Shown here in pieces: positions 43,466 to 52,787 of a stretch of 64,000 nt of DNA. Every line of letters starts with the position of its first letter. Position 1 is the first letter of the stretch. Position numbers and translations under genes: made by a program. Under the pieces are notes generated by a model that had not been told where the DNA came from, did not search any database, and saw nothing but the letters and a program-made list of their open reading frames with translations. Source of the DNA: Nitratireductor sp. XY-223 (GTDB lineage: Bacteria > Pseudomonadota > Alphaproteobacteria > Rhizobiales > Rhizobiaceae); assembly GCF_004959855.1 (NCBI RefSeq), contig NZ_SPNT01000008.1, positions 151,229 through 215,228 on the forward strand, read 5' to 3'.

Positions 43466-44563
43466 ATGCTGAGAAGAACCTTTGTCACCGCAATGCTTGC
43501 AGCCGGCGTCGCGCTGCCCGCGCTGCCGGCCGCCGCCGACGCCGTCTCGGACGCCATGGATGCGGTGAAGAAACATGCCGGCCAGAAGAGCGCCTGGGAC
43601 GGGCCGACGTCTGGCCCGAAAGCCGCCGACGGAAAGACCATCGTGGTGCTGGCCGCCGACATGAAGAATGGCGGCATCCTCGGCGTCACCAACGGCGTCG
43701 AGGAGGCGGCCGACCGGATCGGCTGGGAGGTGCGCGTCCTTGACGGTGCCGGCACCATCTCCGGCCGCACCGCGGCCTTCGGCCAGGCCATGGCCCTGAA
43801 ACCGGACGGCATCATCATCAACGGCTTCGACGCGGTCGAACAGCAGGCCGGCATGGCACAGGCCCGCGAGGCCGGCATACCGATGGTCAGCTGGCATGCC
43901 TCTCCGGTCATCGGGCCGGATCCCGACAACGGCATCTTCGCCAACGTCTCGACCGACGCCATGGAGGTCTCGGCGGCAGCGGCGCAATGGGCCTTCGCCG
44001 ATGCCGGCGGCGCGCCGAAAGTGGTGATCTTCACCGATTCGACCTATGCCATCGCCATCGCCAAGGCCGACCGCATCAAGGAGACGATCGAGGCGCTTGG
44101 CGGCACCGTTCTGGAATATGTCGACACGCCGATTGCCGACACGTCGAACCGCATGCCGACCCTGACCACGGCGCTGCTGCAGCGCTACGGCGATGACTGG
44201 ACCCACAGCCTGGCCATCAACGACATCTATTTCGACTTCATGGGACCGGCACTCGCCGCCGCCGGCGTCAAGGGCGATGCCAATCCCAAGGCGGTTGCGG
44301 CCGGCGACGGATCCGAAAGCGCCTACCAGCGCATCCGCGGCGGACAGTATCAGTCGGTCACGGTTGCCGAGCCCCTCAATCTTCAAGGCTGGCAGCTCGT
44401 CGACGAGCTTAACCGCGCCATGCAGGGTGAGGACTGGTCCGGCTACACCTCACCGCTCCACGTGGTGACGGCGGAAAACATATCCTCCGACGGCGGCGAC
44501 AAGAACATCTTCGATCCGGGCAACGGCTACCGGGACGAATACGCAAAGATCTGGGGCAAGTAG
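43466..44563 (+). CDS. CUT2 sugar ABC transporter substrate-binding protein
   Basis: A 365-residue type I receptor with a signal peptide (MLRRTFVTAMLAAGVALPAL plus PAAADA, cleavage near residue 26). A mature N-terminal extension of about 35 residues precedes the first core strand KTIVVLAADMKNGGILGVTNG. The core continues IIINGFDAVEQQAGMAQAREAGIPMVSWHA. GGGAGG precedes the ATG. It is the last gene of its operon and is followed by a classic terminator. Confidence 0.92.
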   Translation: MLRRTFVTAMLAAGVALPALPAAADAVSDAMDAVKKHAGQKSAWDGPTSGPKAADGKTIVVLAADMKNGGILGVTNGVEEAADRIGWEVRVLDGAGTISGRTAAFGQAMALKPDGIIINGFDAVEQQAGMAQAREAGIPMVSWHASPVIGPDPDNGIFANVSTDAMEVSAAAAQWAFADAGGAPKVVIFTDSTYAIAIAKADRIKETIEALGGTVLEYVDTPIADTSNRMPTLTTALLQRYGDDWTHSLAINDIYFDFMGPALAAAGVKGDANPKAVAAGDGSESAYQRIRGGQYQSVTVAEPLNLQGWQLVDELNRAMQGEDWSGYTSPLHVVTAENISSDGGDKNIFDPGNGYRDEYAKIWGK

Positions 44564-44606
44564 GATCTTCCACACTCCCAAGGCCAGCATGTCCGCTGGC
44601 TGAGTT

Positions 44607-44634
44607 GAGGCGCTTTTCGAAGCGCCTCTTTTTT
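44607..44634 (+). terminator. Rho-independent terminator after the CUT2 operon
   Basis: GAGGCGCTT-TTCG-AAGCGCCTC forms a perfect 9-bp stem with a tetraloop, followed by six T residues. A second hairpin, GCCAGC-N6-GCTGGC (44583-44600), sits just upstream. It ends the rightward CUT2 operon and separates it from the leftward CUT1 operon. Confidence 0.93.
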
Positions 44635-44648
44635 GCAGCTGGGTGGGT

Positions 44649-45722
44649 TCAGACCACCGTTCCGCTCGGGTCGAAGAGATGCATCTTCGATCGGTCGATA
44701 TGGACCGGCGCCATGTCTCCGGGCTGCAGCCTGTACTCGGGCGAGACCCGCATGGTAACCGGCTCGGCCGAGAACTCCGTTTGCAGATAGATGAGGGATT
44801 CGGCCCCGAGTTTCTCAATGATTTCGATCTTGGCCTCGAAGTCCGCCGCGCCGTTGTCGGCCATGGACAGGTGTTCGGGCCGGATCCCGAGCGTGACGGG
44901 ACCGGGCGCCGCCTTGATTTCATGCCGGTCGGCGGTCACCGTCGTCGAACCGAACCGGACGGCGGGAACACCGTTCTCCTGCGTGACGTCAGCGGAAACG
45001 AAATTCATGGAAGGCGCCCCGATGAAGCCGGCCACAAAGGTGTTGGCCGGATTGTCGTAAAGCTCGATCGGTGTTCCGATCTGCTCGATTCGCCCAGCAT
45101 TGAAGACGACGATGCGGTCGGCCAGTGTCATGGCCTCCGTCTGATCGTGGGTCACGTAGATCATCGTTGCGTCAATGCGGTTGTGCAGCCTGGCGATCTC
45201 CAGCCGCATCTGCACGCGCAGCGCTGCATCCAGGTTCGAAAGCGGCTCGTCGAACAGGAAGACCTTCGGATCGCGTATGATCGAGCGGCCGATGGCAACG
45301 CGCTGTCGCTGGCCGCCTGAGAGCTGGCGCGGCGTGCGGTCGAGCAGCGGTTCGATCTGCAGGGTGGCCGCGACTTCGCGCACGCGGCGGTCGATTTCGG
45401 CGCGTGGCGTCTTGGCAAGCTTCAGGCCGAAACCGATGTTTTCGGCCACCGTCATATGCGGGAAGAGCGCATAGGACTGGAACACCATGGCGATCTCGCG
45501 CTTGGCGGGCGCTACGTGCGTGACGTCGCGCTCGCCGATCACGATGCGGCCTTCCGTGGCGCTTTCGAGTCCCGAGATCATGCGCAGCATGGTGGACTTG
45601 CCGCAGCCCGACGGTCCGACGAAGACAACGAACTCACCATGCCGGACGGCAAGGTCGACGCCGTTGATGACCTGCACGTCGCCGAATGATTTGCGGATGT
45701 TTTCGAGAATGAGTTGTGCCAT
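44649..45722 (-). CDS. CUT1 sugar ABC transporter ATP-binding protein (UgpC/MalK-like)
   Basis: A 357-residue ATPase: Walker A GPSGCGKST, Q-loop VFQSYALFPHM, signature LSGGQRQRVAIGRSI, Walker B VFLFDEPLSNLD, His in VTHDQTEAM, and a C-terminal regulatory domain with VTLGIRPEHLSM. It is the last gene of the leftward receptor-permease-permease-ATPase operon, 4 bp after the second permease. It powers the second CUT1 importer in the window. Confidence 0.94.
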   Translation of the reverse strand: MAQLILENIRKSFGDVQVINGVDLAVRHGEFVVFVGPSGCGKSTMLRMISGLESATEGRIVIGERDVTHVAPAKREIAMVFQSYALFPHMTVAENIGFGLKLAKTPRAEIDRRVREVAATLQIEPLLDRTPRQLSGGQRQRVAIGRSIIRDPKVFLFDEPLSNLDAALRVQMRLEIARLHNRIDATMIYVTHDQTEAMTLADRIVVFNAGRIEQIGTPIELYDNPANTFVAGFIGAPSMNFVSADVTQENGVPAVRFGSTTVTADRHEIKAAPGPVTLGIRPEHLSMADNGAADFEAKIEIIEKLGAESLIYLQTEFSAEPVTMRVSPEYRLQPGDMAPVHIDRSKMHLFDPSGTVV

Positions 45723-45726
45723 TTTC

Positions 45727-46596
45727 CTAACCTTTGACCGCGCCCATCGTCATGCCCTTGATGAAGTAGCGCTGGAAGAACAGGAACACGACCAGCGTCG
45801 GCAGGGTGGCGATCAGCGACAGCGCGCCCTGAACGCCCCAGGCGACGGAATACTGACCGCGCAGGTTGACGAGACCGAGCATGATGGTCCGCTTTTCGTC
45901 CGACTGGGTGAATATCAGCGGCCACAGGAAATCGTTCCAGATCCAGGTGAATTGCAGCGTTGCCAGGACGGCAAGCGCCGGCAGGCTGAGCGGCAGCGCA
46001 ACCTTCGTCAGCACCTGCCATTCGTTGGCGCCCTCCAGGATAGCGGCCTCCCGCAGCGCGTTGGGCACCGTTGCGAAAAAATTGCGCATCAGGAGCGTGC
46101 AGATCGGGATGCCCATTGCCGTGTGGATGAAGATGAGCGGCCACAGCGTGTCGATGAGGCCGACCGCGTTGAACAGGCGGAAAAGCGGGATGAGAATGAC
46201 CTGCGGCGGAAAGAACATGCCGGAGACGATCGCCAGGAACAGAAGATCGCTGCCGCGAAACGGCATCTTGGCAAAGACGTATCCGGTGAGCACGCCGAGC
46301 GCGATGGAGGCGGCGGTTGCAGGCGCGGCGACCAGCAGCGTGTTGATCAGGTACCGGTGGACCGCCGGATTGTTCAGCACCTCGGCGAAATTGCCGAGAT
46401 AGAGTTGCGTGGGGATCGACCATAGTTCGCCGAGCGCGATGTCCCTTGTCGTCTTGACCGACGACAACAGCACGCCGATGGTCGGCGCCAGGAACAGCAC
46501 GGCAAGGCACACAAGCACGACAAAGATGACCGCCGGCCAGGGATTGAACGGCTTGCGCGGTGTTTCGACGGCGTCGAGGATCTGCGCGTCAGCCAT
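45727..46596 (-). CDS. CUT1 sugar ABC transporter permease (UgpE/MalG-like)
   Basis: A 289-residue permease with six helices and the EAA loop EAAILEGANEWQVLTKVALPLSLPA, ending in the family-typical KGMTMGAVKG. It overlaps the partner permease gene by 8 bp. It acts in the inner membrane with the 46589-47470 product. Confidence 0.93.
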   Translation of the reverse strand: MADAQILDAVETPRKPFNPWPAVIFVVLVCLAVLFLAPTIGVLLSSVKTTRDIALGELWSIPTQLYLGNFAEVLNNPAVHRYLINTLLVAAPATAASIALGVLTGYVFAKMPFRGSDLLFLAIVSGMFFPPQVILIPLFRLFNAVGLIDTLWPLIFIHTAMGIPICTLLMRNFFATVPNALREAAILEGANEWQVLTKVALPLSLPALAVLATLQFTWIWNDFLWPLIFTQSDEKRTIMLGLVNLRGQYSVAWGVQGALSLIATLPTLVVFLFFQRYFIKGMTMGAVKG

Positions 46597-47470
46597 AAAT
46601 CTCGTCCACCTTTTTTAGCTGGCGGAAGTAGATGCGGATGATGGTCAGCGCCAGAAGGAACAGGACAACCGAGATCGCACTGCCGTAGCCCATCAGATAT
46701 TTCTTGAAGGATTCGTTGTACATGTGCATGGCGAGCGTGTCCGAACTGTTGAACGGGCCGCCGCCGGTCATGATGAAGAGGATGTCGAAGCCCTTCAGCG
46801 AGTTGATGACGCTGAGCGCAACGACCACCACGGTCGCCGGGGTCAAAAGCGGGATGATGACATGGCGGATGCGCTGCCAGGCCGAGGCGCCCTCGATCTC
46901 GCAGACTTCAAGGAGGTCCTCGGAGATTGAGGTCAGACCGGCGAGATAGATGACCATGGAAAGCCCGGTCTGCTGCCACGACCAGGCGACGATGACGGAG
47001 CCAAGCGCCGTGTCGGGTTTGGCAAGCCAGGCATAGTTGAGTGTGTTGCCGGTCACCTGGCTGATGACCGTGTTCAACAGCCCCCAGTCGGGCTGGTATA
47101 TCCACACCCAGATCTGGCCGACGACGATCGCCGAAAGGCAGATCGGCAGGTAGAAGATCGACTTGAACACCGGGCCGCCCGGTATGCGGCTGTCGATGAG
47201 GAGCGCGAGGCCGAGGCCGAGCAGCGTCGGCAGCAGGATCGCGGCGGCAATCCAGATGGCCGTGTTGATGGCGGCGCCCAGAAACAGCCTGTCGGTGTAG
47301 ATCTTGGCGAAATTCTCGAACCCGACGAAATCGTAGTCGGAGCTGAAGCCGTTCCAGTTTGTGAAACTGTAGTAGAATGAACTGACAAGCGGCCAGACCA
47401 CCAGAAGCGTGAAAACACCGAGCGGCAAGGCCAGCAATACGATCCGCCAGAAACGGTCTTCCCGCTCCAT
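46589..47470 (-). CDS. CUT1 sugar ABC transporter permease (UgpA/MalF-like)
   Basis: A 293-residue permease with six helices and the EAA loop EVCEIEGASAWQRIRHVIIPLLTPA. The early segment YYSFTNWNGFSSDYDFVGFENFAKI is typical of MalF-type sugar permeases. It follows the receptor gene after 68 bp containing a stem-loop. Confidence 0.93.
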   Translation of the reverse strand: MEREDRFWRIVLLALPLGVFTLLVVWPLVSSFYYSFTNWNGFSSDYDFVGFENFAKIYTDRLFLGAAINTAIWIAAAILLPTLLGLGLALLIDSRIPGGPVFKSIFYLPICLSAIVVGQIWVWIYQPDWGLLNTVISQVTGNTLNYAWLAKPDTALGSVIVAWSWQQTGLSMVIYLAGLTSISEDLLEVCEIEGASAWQRIRHVIIPLLTPATVVVVALSVINSLKGFDILFIMTGGGPFNSSDTLAMHMYNESFKKYLMGYGSAISVVLFLLALTIIRIYFRQLKKVDEIYG

Positions 47471-47488
47471 CGATTTTTCCCTTTGCAG

Positions 47489-47517
47489 GCGGCCGCCGGA
47501 TGGCTCCCGGCGACCGC
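47489..47517 (-). promoter_or_regulatory. Intercistronic stem-loop after the second CUT1 receptor gene
   Basis: The 11-base arms GCGGCCGCCGG and CCGGCGACCGC pair with one mismatch around a 7-base loop, 21 bp after the receptor stop. There is no T-run. It occupies the same place as the hairpins at 4205, 12044, 19727 and 28279. Confidence 0.68.
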
Positions 47518-47538
47518 GGAATCGAGCTGTGACTCAGC

Positions 47539-48813
47539 TTACTGCTTGAACGCGCCCGCGGCATCGCTCGAGGCTTGAGCGAGGATGTCGTCGACCTTGC
47601 TCGGATCATCCATGAATCGTGCGAACATGGAAAGACCGACTTCGGCGACGGGCGGCGGCGTCGCCAGGTCGTAGTTGAAGGCGAAGGTTTCCGCATTGGC
47701 AACGGTGGTGAACGCCTTCTGCATGACGGCGTTGTAGTTGGCCGGGTCGACATTCACATTCGCCGACAGTGCGCCGTAGGTTTTCGTCCACTCGGTCTGA
47801 ACGTCGACATTGGCGGTCATGTAGTCGACAAAGGCTTCCGCGCCCTCGACGTTCTCGGCGTTGGCGGCGATGACCAGGCCGTCGACCGGACCGACCACGG
47901 CGTTCGAAACGCCGGCGTTGATTTCCGGGAACGGGAAGAAGTCGTAGTCGTCGGCGGGAACCAGTCCGATGCCGTTCCAGTAGCCGGTGATCCAGGTTCC
48001 CATAAGCGTCATGGCGGCATCGCCGCGCGCCACCTTGTCGGACGCGTCGGTCCAGCCGTCGGCGTTGGCGTTGGCAACGAAATAGCCCTTGTCGACGAGC
48101 TCCTTCCAAAGGCCCATGGCGTGTTTGACCTCTTCATCGTCATAGGAGGCCGATCCATCCATCAGCTTGGCGCGGTATTCCGGTCCGGCGGTGCGAAGCA
48201 GCAGGTAGTCGAACCAGAACTGGGCAGGCCAGCGGTCCTTGGAGCCGAGGGCGATGGGCGTTACGCCTTTGCCCTTGAGGGTTTCGCAGGCCGCGAGGAA
48301 TTCCTCCCAGGTCTTCGGCATCTCGGTGATGCCCGCATCGGCCATGACCTTGGTGTTATAGAACATGCCGGCATAGTGGTAATTGAACGGCACCAGGTAA
48401 CGCTTGCCGTCGTAGACCGTCGCGCTGTCGGCAACGGACTTTGCGATGACCTTGTCGAGGCCGTCCTTTTTCCACATGTCGTCGATGGGATGCAGCGCGC
48501 CGGAATCGACAACGAACTGGACGCGGGCACCCGCCCAGTAGCTGAACACGTCGGGAAGGCTCTTGCCTGCGGCCTGCACCAGAATCCCGGTCTTGAAGTC
48601 CTCGTGACCGATCGGGCTGTTCTTCAGCTTGTAGCCGGTGTCCTTTTCAAATTTGGCGACCTGCTCGTTGAAGACCTTCTGGCCGAACTCGCCGGTAAAG
48701 TAGTGGCTGATGGTGACATCACCCTTGTCCTGTGCCGTTACCGGGCCGGCGATCATCAGGGTCGGCGCGACGATCGCGGCTGCAAACAGCTTTCGCCTGC
48801 TGAGATTGGGCAT
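47539..48813 (-). CDS. CUT1 sugar ABC transporter substrate-binding protein
   Basis: A 424-residue family 1 receptor. The signal sequence MPNLSRRKLFAAAIVAPTLMI carries a twin-Arg-like SRRKLF motif, so Tat export is possible. The core contains VPFNYHYAGMFYNTKVMADAGI and MTLMGTWITGYWNG, usual for sugar receptors. The ATG at 48813 is preceded by GGGAGGA. It is divergent from iclR across a 227-bp AT-rich gap and is probably controlled by that IclR protein. Confidence 0.92.
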   Translation of the reverse strand: MPNLSRRKLFAAAIVAPTLMIAGPVTAQDKGDVTISHYFTGEFGQKVFNEQVAKFEKDTGYKLKNSPIGHEDFKTGILVQAAGKSLPDVFSYWAGARVQFVVDSGALHPIDDMWKKDGLDKVIAKSVADSATVYDGKRYLVPFNYHYAGMFYNTKVMADAGITEMPKTWEEFLAACETLKGKGVTPIALGSKDRWPAQFWFDYLLLRTAGPEYRAKLMDGSASYDDEEVKHAMGLWKELVDKGYFVANANADGWTDASDKVARGDAAMTLMGTWITGYWNGIGLVPADDYDFFPFPEINAGVSNAVVGPVDGLVIAANAENVEGAEAFVDYMTANVDVQTEWTKTYGALSANVNVDPANYNAVMQKAFTTVANAETFAFNYDLATPPPVAEVGLSMFARFMDDPSKVDDILAQASSDAAGAFKQ

Positions 48814-49040
48814 GTGTTCCTCCCGTCTAAGTTTACACATATTACACTTTTGAGCTGTGTATGCTCATGTCATCCCATAATTTCGACAATTGTCAACAAA
48901 AAGTATTGCATATCTGAAAGAATTATGAAGATATTGGCACATTATCCGCAAAAGGAGCAATAAGTTTAATCATGTTGAACTTTCAGTACAACACTGGTAA
49001 ACATTCAACAATTGAACCGATCCGGAAAGGAACTGCTCCA

Positions 49041-49781
49041 ATGCGACTTCTGCAATCTTTGACCCGCGGCCTGCAGGCAATCGATTATATGAGCGGGCAC
49101 ACCGGACCCGTTCGCCTGACCGATGTGGCCAGCGCATTGGGCGTGGAAAAATCCAATGCATCCCATGTGCTCAAGACGCTGGTCGCGGCCGGGTTCGCGC
49201 AGCAGGATCCGAGCCGCCGCTACCGGTTGACGGACAAGGTCGCGTCATCGGCGCGCCAGCAGCATTCCCTCGAAGAAATCGTCGCCTGCAAGCAGGCGTG
49301 GCGACCGGCGCTGCAGAGCCTCGTTGCGCAGACCGGAGAGTGTGCCCATCTGGCCGTGCTGGTAAAATCCCAGGTCTGGTACATCGACAAGATCGACTCG
49401 ACCCTGCCGTTGAAAGTGGATCACCCGATCGGCTCGCTGTCGCCGTTGCACTGCACAGCGCTCGGCAAAGCGTTTCTGGCATTCGGCGCGGCCGAGCCGG
49501 AGATGCCGCTCAGGACATACACGGACAAGACCATCACGTCGCCCGACAGGCTGCGCGACGAAACGCAGCGGGTGCGGGCAAAAGGCTATGCCGTCGACGA
49601 CGAGGAGTTTGCGCCCGGCATCCGGTGTGTGGCGCGGCCGGTTTTTGATGCCGAAGGCAGGATGATCGCCGCCATCGGCGTGTCCGGCCCGACCGTGCGC
49701 ATCGACGATGCCCGCCTTGCCGAACTCGGCGCCATCGTCGCGGAAGTCTCGAATGAACAAACGGAGGAAATGGGTGCATGA
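49041..49781 (+). CDS. IclR-family transcriptional regulator
   Basis: A 246-residue IclR regulator. The winged helix is SLTRGLQAIDYMSGHTGPVRLTDVASALGVEKSNASHVLKTL (residues 5-46), and the GAF-like effector domain includes PLHCTALGKAFLAF and GYAVDDEEFAPGIRCVARPVFD. The ATG at 49041 has AAGGA upstream and gives the usual length; the frame from 48972 is longer by 23 residues. Its stop overlaps the next start by ATGA, so it is co-translated with the catabolic genes. Confidence 0.93.
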   Translation: MRLLQSLTRGLQAIDYMSGHTGPVRLTDVASALGVEKSNASHVLKTLVAAGFAQQDPSRRYRLTDKVASSARQQHSLEEIVACKQAWRPALQSLVAQTGECAHLAVLVKSQVWYIDKIDSTLPLKVDHPIGSLSPLHCTALGKAFLAFGAAEPEMPLRTYTDKTITSPDRLRDETQRVRAKGYAVDDEEFAPGIRCVARPVFDAEGRMIAAIGVSGPTVRIDDARLAELGAIVAEVSNEQTEEMGA

Positions 49782-50851
49782 CCAATCAGCCCATCAGGGT
49801 CGGTTTTGTCGGAACGGGCCGGATTTCCGACCTGCATGCCATCGAGTATCGGCAGAATCCGCATGCCCGGATCGTCGGTCTGTGCGATCGCGATGCGGCG
49901 CTTGCCAAGGGCAGGGCTGAGGCCTGGGGCGTCGGCGAGGCGTTTGTGTCAGACGACATCGACGCGTTTCTGGCGCGACCCGATATTGACCTGGTCGAGA
50001 TACTGCTTCCGCATCACCTCCACATGGACGCCGCGGAAAAGGCCATCGATGCGGGCAAGATCGTTTCGCTGCAGAAACCGATGTGCATGTCGCTGGAAGA
50101 GGCCGACCGGCTTGTTGCCGCTGCCGACGCATCGGAGCGGCCGTTCAAGGTGTTCGAGAACTTCATCTTCTATCCGCCCGTTATTCGGGCAAAGCAGCTT
50201 ATTGACGAAGGCGCGATTGGCGAACCTTTGTCGATCCGCATCAAGAGCAATCCGGGCACCAGCAGCACCGCCTGGAACGTGCCGAAAGGGGCAACGGCTT
50301 GGCGGCAGAACAAGTCTGAAGCCGGGGGCGGGCCGCTGGTGTTCGACGACGGGCACCACAAATTCGCGCTCGCCTGGCATTTCATGGGCAATCCAGAGGA
50401 GGTGCACGCCTTTATCGGCAGCACAAGGGACCGGGACGGCGCCTATCTCGACGCGCAATCGATCATTTCGTTCCGCTTTCCGCAGAACCGCATCGGCAAT
50501 CTGGAAGTCGTCTACTCGCCGGAACTGGAAATCGACACCCGTCACTACGCACAGGACGACCGGGTGGAAATCACCGGCTCGAAGGGCGTCATCTGGATCA
50601 ATTGCGGACACGGTCGGTTGGGCAACCCGCCGCCGGTTGCGCTCTATCGCGACGGCCGGATGACCGAGTATCTGGATGTCGCGACCGGCTGGGAACAGAG
50701 CTTCGTCCTGTCGACACGACACTATATCGAGGCGCTCAACAACAACGGAAAGCCGGTCCTCACGGCAGACGAGGGCAGGCAGGTGCTGCGTTTCGCGCTT
50801 GCCGCCGAAGAGTCGGCCCGGACCGGCCGGCCGGTTGCCGTCAACGGCTGA
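49778..50851 (+). CDS. Gfo/Idh/MocA-family NAD(P)-dependent oxidoreductase
   Basis: A 357-residue sugar or cyclitol dehydrogenase. The Rossmann loop is VGFVGTGRISDLHAIEY, and the nucleotide segment VEILLPHHLHMDAAEKAI follows. The motif usually written EKP reads SLQKPMC, keeping the catalytic Lys but with Gln for Glu. The active-site segment is PLVFDDGHHKFAL. The family includes inositol dehydrogenase IolG and aldose-lactone dehydrogenases. Its gene lies 16 bp before the IolD-like gene. Confidence 0.9.
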   Translation: MTNQPIRVGFVGTGRISDLHAIEYRQNPHARIVGLCDRDAALAKGRAEAWGVGEAFVSDDIDAFLARPDIDLVEILLPHHLHMDAAEKAIDAGKIVSLQKPMCMSLEEADRLVAAADASERPFKVFENFIFYPPVIRAKQLIDEGAIGEPLSIRIKSNPGTSSTAWNVPKGATAWRQNKSEAGGGPLVFDDGHHKFALAWHFMGNPEEVHAFIGSTRDRDGAYLDAQSIISFRFPQNRIGNLEVVYSPELEIDTRHYAQDDRVEITGSKGVIWINCGHGRLGNPPPVALYRDGRMTEYLDVATGWEQSFVLSTRHYIEALNNNGKPVLTADEGRQVLRFALAAEESARTGRPVAVNG

Positions 50852-50867
50852 TCGGGGGCGAAGGATC

Positions 50868-52766
50868 GTGGCGGACACAGTCAATACTGCATCATTACCG
50901 GCCAGCGCGGAGGCGAGGGCGGCCTGGCTTTCGCAAAGCGGGGGGCTGAATGCGGCGATCGACGCCGGCCTGCTTGACGCGACCGTTACCCTGCCGCTCG
51001 CGGAGGCGCTGGTCCTAGGGCTGATGCGTCAGGGTGTCACCAAATACCTGGCCATCTTCGGACACGGCTCGACGACCTTCGGCGAGGTCCTGCGCGTTTA
51101 CGAGGAACACGGCCTTGTTCGCTGCTGGCAGTGCCGCAACGAAGTGGAAATGGCCCACGCGGCAACGGCCCTTCGCTGGGTCTATGGCGAGCCCTGTGCC
51201 GTCGTCACGTCCATCGGGCCGGGCGCCCTGCAGGCGATGGCGGCCTCGTTGGCGGCCAGTTCGAACGGGGTCGGCGTTTATCACCTCTACGGGGACGAAA
51301 CGACCCATGGAGAGGGCTACAACATGCAGCAGGTGCCGAAACCGGCACAGGGGCTGTTCGGTCAGATAACCGCCCTGATGGGGCAGTCCTATACGCTGCA
51401 CAGTTCCGGTGCGTTGCGCGACGCGCTGCGAAAGGGTGCAATGACGGTCTTCCATCCCTGGCGGCCCGGACCCTTCTATCTCAACCTGCCTCTCAACACG
51501 CAGCCGCAGGAGACAATGCTTCGACCGGAGTCCCTGCCAGTCGTTCCGGCGTTCGAGCCGGCGGTTCCTGCCGGCGACGACGGAGTTAAGGAGGCGGCCG
51601 GGCTGATTGCCGGCGCACTGCGGGTAGCGATCAAAGCCGGCGGCGGCGCGCGTCCATTCGCGCGGCAGCTCCGTGAACTCGCCGAGCGGGCAGGGGCTGC
51701 CGTGGTTCTAAGCCCCGGATCGACCGGGGTGCTGCCGGACGCGCATCCGCAGAATATGCATGTCGGCGGCTCGAAAGGATCGATCAGCGGCAATTTTGCC
51801 ATGGACGAGGCCGAGCTGCTCGTGGTCGTCGGAAGCCGGGCCGTGTGCCAGAGCGACTGTTCGGGTATCGGCTGGCCGCGCGTCCGCAACGTGATCAACA
51901 TCAATGCCGATCCCGTCGACGTTCAGCATTACAATCGGACCGTAGCCCTGTGCGGCGATGCAGGAAGACTGCTGGAGATGCTCGCGGACAGGATCCGAAG
52001 TGATCACCCGCAATGCGCCGACGGCAAAACCGCCTGGTTGGCCGCCTGCGCCGAGAAAAAGGCCGAATGGCTGGGATTCAAGGCAGCGCAATACGAAGCG
52101 AACAGTCCGGTTGACGAGGTCTGGGGCCGGAAGGTGCTGACGCAGCCGCAGGCAATCAAGACAGTCGCCGATTTCTGCAAGGAAAAGCAGGCGATCAAAT
52201 TCTTCGATGCGGGCGACGTGCAGGCCAACGGGTTCCAGATCGTCGAGGATGACCGGCCGTTCGAGACCTTCACGGAATCGGGTGCCTCCTACATGGGATT
52301 TGCAGTCTCCGCGCTGCTCGCCGGTGCGATGGCCGAAAGGGGCCGGTATTCGGTCGCCTTCACCGGTGACGGATCGTTCATGATGAACCCGCAGATCCTC
52401 ATCGACGGTGTCGAGCACGGCGTAAATGGCACGATCGTGCTCTTCGACAACCGCCGGATGGCGGCAATAAGCCACCTGCAGATCGCGCAGTATGGCAGGG
52501 ACTTCCGCACCGCCGATTCCGTGCCGGTTGACTACGTGCAGATGGCGGCGTCCGTGAACGGAGTCCTCGCGCTGTCAGGCGGTTTCGATCGCCGGTCGCT
52601 CGGCGCTGCGCTTGAACGGGCATATGAACACGCCGGCCTGAGCCTGATCCATGTGCCTGTCTACTACGGGCCGGATGCGATCGGCGGAATGGGCGCATAC
52701 GGCCAGTGGAACGTCGGCAGCTGGTGCGATGATGTTCAGCGGCAATATGCCGAAACGCTGATCTGA
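50868..52766 (+). CDS. ThDP-dependent enzyme of the IolD (trihydroxycyclohexanedione hydrolase)-like type
   Basis: A 632-residue three-domain ThDP enzyme. The N-terminal segment IFGHGSTTFGEVLRVYEEH, then CRNEVEMAHAATAL with the cofactor-activating Glu, resembles IolD (GHGN and RNEQxMAHAA). The C-terminal ThDP/Mg site begins GDGSFMMNPQILIDGVEHG and ends at VLFDNRRMAA. IolD opens the ring of a diketo-cyclitol by C-C hydrolysis. The start is GTG at 50868 with GAAGGA upstream; no ATG fits. The usual IolBCE neighbours are absent, so the substrate may differ from inositol-derived dione. Confidence 0.85.
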   Translation: MADTVNTASLPASAEARAAWLSQSGGLNAAIDAGLLDATVTLPLAEALVLGLMRQGVTKYLAIFGHGSTTFGEVLRVYEEHGLVRCWQCRNEVEMAHAATALRWVYGEPCAVVTSIGPGALQAMAASLAASSNGVGVYHLYGDETTHGEGYNMQQVPKPAQGLFGQITALMGQSYTLHSSGALRDALRKGAMTVFHPWRPGPFYLNLPLNTQPQETMLRPESLPVVPAFEPAVPAGDDGVKEAAGLIAGALRVAIKAGGGARPFARQLRELAERAGAAVVLSPGSTGVLPDAHPQNMHVGGSKGSISGNFAMDEAELLVVVGSRAVCQSDCSGIGWPRVRNVININADPVDVQHYNRTVALCGDAGRLLEMLADRIRSDHPQCADGKTAWLAACAEKKAEWLGFKAAQYEANSPVDEVWGRKVLTQPQAIKTVADFCKEKQAIKFFDAGDVQANGFQIVEDDRPFETFTESGASYMGFAVSALLAGAMAERGRYSVAFTGDGSFMMNPQILIDGVEHGVNGTIVLFDNRRMAAISHLQIAQYGRDFRTADSVPVDYVQMAASVNGVLALSGGFDRRSLGAALERAYEHAGLSLIHVPVYYGPDAIGGMGAYGQWNVGSWCDDVQRQYAETLI

Positions 52767-52787
52767 TCCGATGCACGAGGAACAATT

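Noticed and set aside
47575..48963. 462-codon rightward frame opposite the CUT1 receptor gene
   Set aside because: Antisense shadow with no motif; the receptor on the minus strand has a signal peptide and ribosome site.
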